DNA of 64,000 nucleotides, from contig NZ_JAHNZT010000010.1 of assembly GCF_019039035.1 (NCBI RefSeq), positions 124,001-188,000 of the forward strand. The letters run 5' to 3'. The notes under the pieces were generated by a model. That model was given only the letters and a program-made list of their open reading frames with translations. It ran no database searches and was not told the origin of the DNA. Below are positions 61,501 to 64,000 of this stretch, piece after piece. Source of the DNA: Citreicoccus inhibens (lineage in GTDB: Bacteria; Myxococcota; Myxococcia; Myxococcales; Myxococcaceae). The stretch's first letter is position 1, and each line of letters begins with the position of its first letter. Position numbers and translations under genes: made by a program.

Positions 61501-64000
61501 GCTTCGAGATGCCCGATGTTGGGCTTCACGGAACCCAGCTGGCACGGCCCCGATGCCTCGGCACGCGGCGCGAAGACCTCGCCCAGCGCGGAGACTTCGG
61601 CGGCGTCCGCCATGCTCGCGCCCGTGGCCGCGGTCTCCACGTAGCCGATGGAGTCGGGCGTGACATGCGCCGCCGCCAGGGCGGCACGAATCGACGCGGC
61701 CTGCGCGGAGGGACTCGGATGTCCGAAGCCCCGGCCTCCACCGAGGTGCGCGACCGAAGTGCCTTGGAGCACCGCGTGGATGCAGTCCCTGTCTCGCTCG
61801 GCATCGCTCAAGCGACGGATGAGCACGGCGCCCACGCCCTCCCCGGCCGCCCAGCCAGAGCCCTCGGCGCCGAAGGCGTGGCTTCGTCCCTGCTCTGAAA
61901 CCAGCCCCAGGCTGGACAGGAGGCTGAGGTGATAGCCGTGCGCCAGCAGGTTCACGCCGCCCACGAGCGCGGCATCACATTCACCGCGCAGGAGGCTCTC
62001 CCGCGCGAGATGGAGCGCCGTGAGCGCCGAGGAGCACGACGTGTCGAGCGCGACGCTCGGCCCTCGCAGGTCGAGCACGTGGGAGATGCGGTTGGCGATG
62101 GCCGAATGGACGGAATAGGCCCGGGCCTGACCGCTTCGGCTCCACTCCGCCTGCCCTACGTTCTGGTAGTCGCTCCACATCACCCCGACGAAGACCCCCA
62201 CCTTGGGGGCCACGGCCTTGAGGCTCTCGGGTGAATGGCCCGCGTCCTCCAGGACCTCCCACATCACCGTGAGGAGCAGACGCTCCTGCGGATCCATGGC
62301 GCGGGCCTCGGCTGGGGCGATGCCGAAGAAGAGGTGATCAAACCGGTCGATGTGATCGAGGTACCCCGCGGGACGGGAGGCCCCTTCGCTCCGTCGCCCC
62401 GTGGGCATGGGACGAATCGCGCGGTGTCCCGTGCTCAGGTTGTCCCAGAGCTGTTCAAGGTTCTCCGCCTCGGGGTAGCGCCCCGCCATTCCGACGATGG
62501 CGACCTCGGAAGGCGTCGCCGTCGAACGCGCTGCACGCGCGTCGCCGTACTCGACCCGGCCGCCCAGCAGGCTGTGCACGATGACGTGCGACGCTTCGAG
62601 CCCGAGCGCCGGCCGGAGCTGTTCGACCTCGACGGCGCCAATGGGCCGCAGGCCCAGGCCGAACTCCGCCTGTCGCAGCATGAGCAGCTGACCGATGTAG
62701 CCCGCCTCCAGCGCGGAGAGCACGAGCGCGGCCTCGCCGTAGATGGGCGCGATGGCCTCTGGCCGCGCCACGAGGAAGAGCGCGAAGGCCGCGCCATCGA
62801 AGTGAGGCCGGTTGTAATAGAAGTGGTGATTGCGCCCGAGGCTCTCCGTGGAGAGCCGATACAGCCGCCCCTCCACAGGGTGCAGGTAGTACGTCCCTTC
62901 GGCGAGCCCCTCCACGGCGCCGGGCTTGACGTAGACGTGGACCTGCACCGCGTACAGCGCGCCGGCGGACGGGTACAGGTAGCGCGGATGCTCAGCGGAT
63001 CCGCCCTGCCGCAAGAGCGACAGGAACCCGAGGAACTGCTCGCGAGGGATGGGCCCAGGCAAGAAGTGCTCGGGACAACCGCGACGCGTGTAGGCACTTG
63101 CCGGGTCAGGCAATCCCCCGAGGGATACCGAGGGAAGCGCGCCGACATCGTGGCGCAGGTGAAGCGCCCGGTCCTTGAAGCGCTGACGCTCCTCCGCGGA
63201 GAAGAAGCTCACCTGCTCCGAGGCCAGCGCGGAGGAGTCACCCCCCCGAGGTGGCGAGCGCTCGGGACCGCGCACCTGTTGGGCAATGCCTCGAATGGTG
63301 GGGTTCTTGAGGAAGGTCTCCAAGGGAACCGCGACGCCCTTCGTCTGCTCCAGCCACTGCGCCAAGCGGACGATGGTGAACGACGTGGCGCCCAGGTCGA
63401 ACACGTCCTTCGTCACGGACACGTCGTGGCACTGAAGCGCGTCACGGAAGAAGCGAGCGATCTCCTCCTCCGTGCCCTCTCGGGAGAGACCAGCCTCCGA
63501 GTTGACCGTCACGGGCCAGGGCAGCGCATCGCGATCGAGCTTGCCGTGCCGGGTCCTCGGCAGCGCGGGAAGCGGAGCGAGCACGTTGGGGATCATCGCG
63601 GCCGGCAACCGCTCCCGCAGATGCCGCCGCAGTCCCTCCAGGTCAAAGCTTCGGCCCGCGCGGGTGACCACGTACCCCACCAACTTGGGGTCGGGCGTGG
63701 TGAGGTCCTGCACCCGCGTGACGGCATCCTCCACGTCCGGATGGGCGCACAGCGCCGACTCCACTTCGCCCAACTCGATGCGATTGCCGCGCAGCTTCAC
63801 CTGAAGGTCCGCGCGCCCGAGGAACTCGAGTTCTCCGTCAGGCAAGACGCGCGCGAGGTCTCCCGTCCGGTACAGCCGCGCTCCCAGCTCGCATCCCGTT
63901 GGATCCGGAATGAAGCGCTCCCCCGTCAGGTCTGGCCGGCCCAGGTAGCCGCGCGCCAGATTGACCCCGCCAATGCAAAGCTCGCCCACCTCACCGGCGG
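44730..64000 (-). CDS. Trans-AT hybrid NRPS-PKS (5' end outside the window)
   Basis: Over 6,400 residues are visible and the frame is open at base 64000, where the sequence is mid-adenylation-domain (VGELCIGGVNLARGY), so the start lies outside. Visible order: A (C-terminal part), PCP, oxidase, KS0, ACP, KS, KR, ACP, KS0, methyltransferase, ACP, KS, DH, ACP, KS, DH, KR, ACP, KS, docking tail. No AT domain exists; each KS is followed by the trans-AT linker ending in an LPTYPF-type motif. Two of six KS domains lack the first catalytic His (ETAATG, ELQAMG). The domain set suggests an oxidised azole passed to PKS modules. The final KS has no KR or ACP of its own and must work with the next protein. 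The stop overlaps the next start (ATGA). Confidence 0.95.
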   Translation of the reverse strand, partial: AGEVGELCIGGVNLARGYLGRPDLTGERFIPDPTGCELGARLYRTGDLARVLPDGELEFLGRADLQVKLRGNRIELGEVESALCAHPDVEDAVTRVQDLTTPDPKLVGYVVTRAGRSFDLEGLRRHLRERLPAAMIPNVLAPLPALPRTRHGKLDRDALPWPVTVNSEAGLSREGTEEEIARFFRDALQCHDVSVTKDVFDLGATSFTIVRLAQWLEQTKGVAVPLETFLKNPTIRGIAQQVRGPERSPPRGGDSSALASEQVSFFSAEERQRFKDRALHLRHDVGALPSVSLGGLPDPASAYTRRGCPEHFLPGPIPREQFLGFLSLLRQGGSAEHPRYLYPSAGALYAVQVHVYVKPGAVEGLAEGTYYLHPVEGRLYRLSTESLGRNHHFYYNRPHFDGAAFALFLVARPEAIAPIYGEAALVLSALEAGYIGQLLMLRQAEFGLGLRPIGAVEVEQLRPALGLEASHVIVHSLLGGRVEYGDARAARSTATPSEVAIVGMAGRYPEAENLEQLWDNLSTGHRAIRPMPTGRRSEGASRPAGYLDHIDRFDHLFFGIAPAEARAMDPQERLLLTVMWEVLEDAGHSPESLKAVAPKVGVFVGVMWSDYQNVGQAEWSRSGQARAYSVHSAIANRISHVLDLRGPSVALDTSCSSALTALHLARESLLRGECDAALVGGVNLLAHGYHLSLLSSLGLVSEQGRSHAFGAEGSGWAAGEGVGAVLIRRLSDAERDRDCIHAVLQGTSVAHLGGGRGFGHPSPSAQAASIRAALAAAHVTPDSIGYVETAATGASMADAAEVSALGEVFAPRAEASGPCQLGSVKPNIGHLEAASGMSQLAKVLLQLRHEALAPTIDSEPQSPLIRLDPQVLTITRAGIEWTRRPDSPLRALINAFGSTGSCAHAILDGYTPPPRAGSEAGPRVIVLSAATDARLQDVARRLAEHLATLAPARLPALADVALTLGQGRRGLRCRLAFVATTMDDLIATLRGIAAGERDSARVHHGVVAEPDATSLAGAGVSAEELARGWVQGRAIDWSRLLPREARRVPLPTYPFEETAHWIAEAPPAATTDLRAVRDFLAQVYAEEAEIPLARMEPHVRLERLGLNSYLVGKLNARLSREGLRSLSRTFFYERQTFEELALELVEKHGAEVRARLGLERAPGASVPVREPAGQAPPTSRMDEPIAIIGVAGRYPMAEDLEQLWENLAAGRDCIVEVPPQRWEVARYFDARRGQPGKTYCKWGGFLDDIDCFDPLFFGMTPRDAEWIDPQERLFLQTAWAAMEDAGYTRESLQRGTEGRVGVFVGVMYGEYQLLGTPEGNAPVGLAYGSIANRVSYCLDIHGPSFAVDTLCSSSLTAIHLAAESLRRGECAAAIAGGVNLSLHPSKYLLQAQAQMSASDGRCRSFGAGGDGFAPGEGVGAVLLKPLSRAEADGDVIHAVIRASALNHGGRTSGYTVPNPQAQAALIRQALSAGRVDPSSVSYVEAHGTGTSLGDPIEAAGLVQALGVPGRGRCAVGSIKSNIGHLEAAAGIAALSKVLLQLRHGRIAPSLHSETLNPQLPFEGTPFYVPQGLAEWPVVHDGEGRAAPRRAGISSFGAGGANAHLVVEEYRAPTTSRRSESPAPQLLVLSARTEERLRAHAGQWASFLARETGPSLMDLAHTSRVGREAQSCRMAVVARSRREAARALRAFSRGEPAPEVIRGGHPAGIVSGPGALEVERLASVGARWVSGAQFDWNETGWVDGARRVSLPTYPFERRRCWLPTPSPEAPSTEAPSTEAPSTEAPSTEASPGETLVYEPRWLHAPAELRHDAIREPVLLLDVAEDSSRGWDRIFPEVIRVLPGRIFRRRDASTYEVDPSSKEDVHQLLWELVRHGRVPRVWVYRWASPALFPDGADEEAFFSLFWIAKALLVARQEHVDLVYVHSTVDGVATPRFAAMAAFARALRHEHPGFRFKSLELEPGVSSEAVAAHVAGVLSTLDSPQTEVRIAEGRRWEKVLSPRPLSAGASEAPRSSERPVYLVTGGLGGLGLLLAEHLVKTEGARLTLLSRAQPDDARARRVDALRQLGAEVLVLQADVSRREELAAAVATLKRHYGALHGVFHAAGSLRDSLLRDKTAEDAREVLRSKVAGIVALDEVTRDEPLRCFVCVSSLSAATGNPGQCDYAYANAFLDAFTLWREQERHAGRRPGVSRSILWPPWADGGMRVPPSWLGEVTRRTGLVLLPSAEALRVGTRLLREGPPVSVVVYGEAARLRALMEGPASVPAMSARLAPPPSAPPASAPPAQALPRNTRALLTRILVEDTKIAAEEWDRDAHFSEYGLDSLATTRLTRSLEAHFGPLPRTLFLDYTSVSDLGRYLASLRRVPEPSPGVRERPRPEPRRVKVSEDEAIAIVGIDGRYPGAANPDALWANLRAGVRSITRVPASRWDADAFANIYCGSGGFLDGVEDFDPRFFHINPAEAKHLHPEERLLLQCVWSTLEGAGVELSRARAQRTGVFVGVTSLTYPLRGVERWVTHRDAPPDVSTYSLANRLSHFFNWVGPSLVVDTACSSSLVALHQACESLRRGECDTAVAAGANLYLHPSKYLRMCQNRLLATHPRGVFAHDGDGFIPGEGIGAVLLMPLRHALDARHTIHGVIRATGVAHSGRTTRFLSPSASAQAALLQRVVGASGLAVDALGYVELQAMGSPEADVIEWSALKQLFASRTSPVPCVLGSLKPNLGHLESASGMAQLTKVLLQLRHGELAPSHFAPTLHRDLALEGSPFQLQQALTPWARVDGAPRAALLSSLGAGGMHACAVIEEHLSRPSSRSTSPRPELIPLSARTEAQLREVATRLRDAVSTPDVSLADVAFTLQTGREGFAHRLALVADDPSDLRAGLEDFLAGRAQGARRVTGVVVRSSAPPAPEEQRAALQRRDLTSLASWWAQGASLDWEALHADAEPRRIPLPTYPFATQRCWSSEAEAGTVVSRYYDRFAADDEARAWESHLVFAPLRERAPDFSWLRTLVDREEHRVDYERVVAAQRDMKALLLSRLDAESQEDFRVLDLGCGLGTDLLGLATRYPKLRGHGHTISSKQAEVCQRRISREGLQERLTVWCRDSARGAYADTYDAILGFEVTFHIADKEGLFGLVSRHLKPDGRLLLVDVVTATVTEVDAAHLGQHTATQQQFAETLATHGLVIAEVIDASTSVGRFLDDPRFEENLASLSAAHPELRDAEPEHRGWHRFGVGLRMGLFRYVLLEVRKSNLPRAVLAERNVAAFLQASLYPGEAAPPQAPRASPREASEPGDIEPRLCALVARILEYRDGDLDADARFTELGLSSLQQVLLVEEVNRTFSARLKAHAIYSHSSIRELARHLSDATPRREARLPESPPTPTALPEAEPVASDDVAVIGFSARFPGARDATALWRNLIQGVDSVSEVPADRWPLAGFHDPSGGPGRSVSKWAGFLDEVDRFDPLFFNISPAEAEVMDPQQRLFLEACWHALEDAGQAGARLSGLRCGVFAGVTSSDYAYRVGAPQVSEQLAQAMLGNDHSILAARIAYHLDLKGPTMALNTACSSSLVAVHLACQSLLRGETDMMLAGGVSLYLDPTPFVIMSQAGILSPRGRCRTFAAGADGIAVGEGVGVVVLKRLDRALRDGDFIHGVIKGSGINQDGKTNGITAPSAESQSQLVRTVHERFGIHPETVTCIEAHGTGTLLGDPIEVSALTSAFGARTSRRGFCAIGSIKSNIGHTSAAAGVAGLIKVLLSLKHGMLPPTLHVIDENPHIDFEDSPFYVNRLPRPWVPEPRLGLRRAGVSAFGFSGTNCHLVVEQPPPRQTGEATTEVVLPLSAQTDEQLRELAVRLRERLSEVGNAGDLADIAFTLQTGRREMPRRLAVVGRSRRECQERLKAFLAGGGPVAGLHPRDTPQDLGEVPSSLGHALAVRWVQGEAVDWSALHAGASRRRMPLPGYPFARQRFWVESTSRGARSAPGPVTHDLRGDEFFLTDHVVDGQKLLPGVMALELARAACERELGTVSRIESWVWVKPVRHTGEPVSLAVRLSPVTGGADFELLDARTQDLYSHGRVVVGEVAPASSMRPEVDIHAVRQRATREILAGDLYALFAARGVAYGPRMRALARLHAGPEGALAEFAPLTFDEGPVLHPWWLDGALQTLLGLSAEVAGDASMLRVPFSLGALELFAPLTTTRFAYARPTPGSGTGLVSKFELALLDAEGRVLARMRELAVRALVAPPTRSAPAMGAAQALRGDALDVHVRTVVAQVLKLAPEQLDPAEPFEKYGLDSLLVTRVTRALAKDFGPLSMTLLFECQTLGELTRHLREHHGAAAARLVPPSPASEAPARIEAVPESKPVVADEGIAIIGLSGRYPQAPTLEDFWTNLREGRDSVVPVPAERWDVERYFHPDRTRLGSIYTRWGGFLEDVDKFDPLFFHIPPSDAGLLDPQERLFLETAWATVEDAGYTRARLGRRVGVFVGVMYGEYQFQGVEDLQAGGRIALNSSYASIANRVSYSLNFQGPSLAVDTMCSSALTAIHLACSALRQGECEAAIAGGVNLSLHPNKYLNLSQGQFGSTDGRCRSFGEGGDGYVPGEGVGAVLLKPLSRAVADGDRVLAVIRGSSLNHGGKTNGYTVPNPKAQAELIETALRRSGVDPRTIGFVEAHGTGTALGDPIEVAALTTAFRKFTDAQGFCGLGSVKSNIGHLESAAGIAALTKVLLQMRHRTLVPSLHSEPLNPHIDFRPTPFRVQRTVEPWLPVMSQGASPAHGLRAAISSFGAGGSNAHLVIEEWLPPTRPDERPEPRGAWVIPVSARDDERLDAAIRRLREHLQGEGASLRLDDLAHTLRVGREPMAARWACVATSREALLDALSARLDKRPEQPVREEHAEWAVQAERWVRGGELPPEAVASTGRVVALPTYPFARERHWFVPTGTKQSEETPRLGWRLDHASAGVRGHVVAGRAVVPAATLLERVHALVSPGRGPVRLRNVALIEPVDVTGESRDLEVRRTDIPEEESESFEVVSVRSAGEEPRLHVQGRLQLTGNAISGEVEPLDVSAIRARLGASLRGSELYARYRDAGIDYGPPFQVIHALWSGPGEALAQLIATTDDTGGPPAVLDGAFQAVLGIFLSAPESAGGPAVPFAIGDVEFMGPLPSRGWAHVRYAPHADGANPLHAFDLCVSDDSGRVLVRVSKLVSRPMATAQQGTFYFRPEWRAVAQTSSSHASPRRATLLFDTVEDLRSAWPHPDRVVLVRPGTGFRKIDRHHYELEPGSESDASRLLDALDADALAPECMLHLWPYRAKLEAGDLDSALSLGFRASFSLLRAWTRRRDKRAVRWLSVCQEAASPVFAGLSAFLRAIALEDTALHGGLLSVRRAPEASAADLVRLLLAETNAPEPDVLIDNDVRKVLRLAPVPRSESSSTLPLRNRGRYLVAGGLGGLGGIVATFLARQFKARLLLCGRSPLDAKGEESLRRLRAVGAEVHHVTVDLGVAEDCVRLASEAQRLLGGLDGIFQSAGVQRDGLLRTQSLEQAEAVLRPKVHGTVNLDAAFARVPLEFFVLFSSVAGVMGNAGQGAYSFANGVLDGFASWREALRSRGERSGRTVSINWPLWDAGGMRLADEERHWLKERLGLTPLSSSDGLVALAEALRLMHPRVLVLSGDRARVNALLGVDRDAGSAVASAPAAEPAPWRAATEAPAATWVARIEQWLGALLRTELQLGARPLRGEVPFEEYGLDSVRALRLTRALEAELGELTKTLFYEYPSLRALAAHLAEHHRERMARKLAGQEAARAPSPRHREPPRDVPTPPAQSGGERGVGEIAIIGVAGRYPGASDLETFWTNLREGKDSITEVPAKRWPRSESGPLEWGGFLDGVDEFDPLLFNISPREAEWMDPQERLFLQTAWHVIESAGYTRARLGRDVGVYVGVMNSEYQLHGVGRDGAGRGRAISGSYAAIANRVSYFFDFAGPSIALDTMCSSSLVALHLACEALRSGDIALAIAGGVNVSVHPQKYVNLGSGQFLSSDGRCRSFGAGGDGYVPGEGVGAVLLKPLAHAMRDGDPILGVIQGSAINHGGRVNGYTVPNPQAQADVITRALARAGVSAVDIGYLEAHGTGTSLGDPIEIAGLDKVFRQAGAMPGSCAIGSVKSNIGHLEAAAGIAGLTKLLLQLRHRELVPSLHARSLNPNIRFESSTFSVQRTLAPWALRAHQSRRLAGLSAFGAGGVNAHVVIAEHVAPERAPLALSGPVPVVFSARSAASLQGAVKDLLRFLRATPVPLVDLALTLGRGREAMEHRLVVLASDLVELLPRLEQAAAGSQGQGIHRGRVPLERETRARGDGLSLDELARLWTTEMDFDWSTLPQFDGGRVVPLPGYHFDTRRYWVSAAAAEPRVSVVSPPREPDDEEALALLRKLSLGALTVDEVDARLNAEPKR
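46700..50950 (-). other. PKS module 5: KS-DH-KR-ACP
   Basis: KS complete (VDTMCSSALTA, EAHGTG, VKSNIGHLESAAG). The DH has HVVAGRAVVP and DGAFQ. The KR has YLVAGGLGGLGG (Ala replacing the common Thr), FSSVAGVMGN and GAYSFANGVLDGF, and the loop VQRDGL keeps the B-type aspartate. ACP Ser is in YGLDSVRAL. Expected output is an alpha,beta-unsaturated thioester. Boundaries are approximate. Confidence 0.87.
51040..53850 (-). other. PKS module 4: KS-DH-ACP without KR
   Basis: KS complete (LNTACSSSLVA, EAHGTG, SIKSNIGHTSAAAG). The DH (about 51330-52100) has HVVDGQKLLP (HxxxGxxxxP) and the DGALQ second-site motif, so it looks active. No KR is encoded between KS and ACP. The DH must rely on a KR acting in trans, or do something else. 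ACP Ser is in YGLDSLLVT. Boundaries are approximate. Confidence 0.82.
53930..56850 (-). other. Methylating module 3: KS0-MT-ACP
   Basis: KS with Cys (VDTACSSSLVAL) but ELQAMG instead of EAHGTG, so condensation is not expected. The methyltransferase (about 54260-55110) starts SRYYDRFAAD and has the SAM-binding motif VLDLGCGLGTD and the later GFEVTFHIADKEG. This motif is unlike the EIGAGTGGT of C-methyltransferases and suggests O-methylation of the hydroxyl made by module 2. ACP Ser is in LGLSSLQQV. Boundaries are approximate. Confidence 0.8.
56920..60460 (-). other. PKS module 2: KS-KR-ACP
   Basis: KS complete (VDTLCSSSLTA, EAHGTG, IKSNIGHLEAAAG). A four-fold EAPST linker leads to the KR, which has VYLVTGGLGGLG and catalytic Ser/Tyr in VSSLSAATGN and CDYAYANAFLDAF. 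The loop before it reads SLRDSL, keeping the aspartate typical of B-type KRs. ACP Ser is in YGLDSLATT. Expected output is a beta-hydroxy thioester. Boundaries are approximate. Confidence 0.87.
58642..58701 (-). repeat. Four perfect 15-bp tandem repeats coding an EAPST linker
   Basis: The plus-strand unit GTGGAGGGCGCCTCG is repeated four times without a mismatch at 58642-58656, 58657-58671, 58672-58686 and 58687-58701. It encodes the pentapeptide EAPST four times in the linker between KS2 and KR1. Perfect identity suggests recent slippage expansion; the copy number may vary between strains. Confidence 0.95.
60560..62510 (-). other. Non-elongating PKS module 1: KS0-ACP
   Basis: KS with Cys intact (LDTSCSSALTAL) and the second His intact (SVKPNIGHLEAASG), but the HGTG position reads ETAATG, with Ala (codon 61629-61631) replacing the His. 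Decarboxylative condensation should fail, so the module probably only passes the azole-bearing chain from the PCP to its ACP (LGLNSYLV). Boundaries are approximate. Confidence 0.85.
62545..64000 (-). other. NRPS segment: adenylation (partial), PCP, oxidase
   Basis: The A domain is seen from core A6 onward (GELCIGGVNLARGY, YRTGDLARVLPDGELEFLGRAD, VKLRGNRIELGEVE, LPRTRHGKLDRDAL); the specificity pocket lies outside. The PCP has its Ser in DLGATSFTIVRL. The following about 215 residues form a nitroreductase/SagB-type FMN oxidase (LPSVSLGG, YLYPSAGALYAVQVHVYV, EAGYIGQLLMLRQAEFGLGL). In NRPS lines this oxidase converts thiazoline or oxazoline to the aromatic azole. Cys or Ser activation and an upstream cyclisation domain are predicted, not seen. 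Confidence 0.85.

Overview
The window is about 70% G+C, gene-dense DNA from a myxobacterium, most likely the Cystobacterineae (Myxococcus, Corallococcus, Archangium or Cystobacter relatives). This rests on the base composition with G/C-ending codons, a MYXO-CTERM-like tail on a giant Ig-like surface protein, a beta-propeller-repeat lipoprotein, and a very large trans-AT polyketide synthase. The genus cannot be fixed from the sequence. No rRNA, tRNA, CRISPR array, insertion sequence or replication origin was seen, and no gene-free stretch exceeds about 300 bases.

Left part, 1-29243, is ordinary chromosomal housekeeping and surface biology. In order: a sugar MFS transporter (cut by the window start) converging on a large GH13 glucan-active enzyme; a polytopic membrane protein; a zinc-ribbon/B-box membrane protein; a lipoprotein; a PH-like membrane protein; a pirin-OsmC gene pair; an OPT-family transporter; a TetR-thiolase pair with its own promoter; an NAD(P)-binding oxidoreductase; an OmpR/EnvZ-type two-component pair; a class C beta-lactamase-like serine hydrolase; a candidate YopT-type (C58) cysteine protease; a small cysteine-rich lipoprotein; a propeller-repeat lipoprotein; a 1,497-residue Ig-like surface protein; a PLD-like protein with two zinc ribbons; and a cyclase-family hydrolase.

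Right part, 29413-64000, is one end of a trans-AT NRPS-PKS cluster. On the minus strand a giant NRPS-PKS (over 6,400 residues, entering from beyond the window) overlaps by ATGA a second PKS of 3,882 residues ending in a thioesterase, and 4 bases later comes a free-standing malonyl-type acyltransferase. Facing them on the plus strand are an AarF/UbiB-like atypical kinase and, coupled by ATGA, a second acyltransferase-like protein that lacks the malonyl-binding arginine and so may be an editing acyl hydrolase.

The assembly line visible here reads: A(partial)-PCP-Ox / KS0-ACP / KS-KR-ACP / KS0-MT-ACP / KS-DH-ACP / KS-DH-KR-ACP / KS | KR-ACP / KS0-MT-ACP / KS-KR-ACP / KS0-ACP-TE. Four of nine KS domains have lost the first catalytic histidine. 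Two of these carry methyltransferases directly after a ketoreducing module, which suggests dedicated O-methylation stations. The expected product has an oxidised azole (thiazole or oxazole, if a cyclisation domain lies upstream), five visible malonate extensions, two methoxy groups and at least one dehydrated position. The compound cannot be named from this window.
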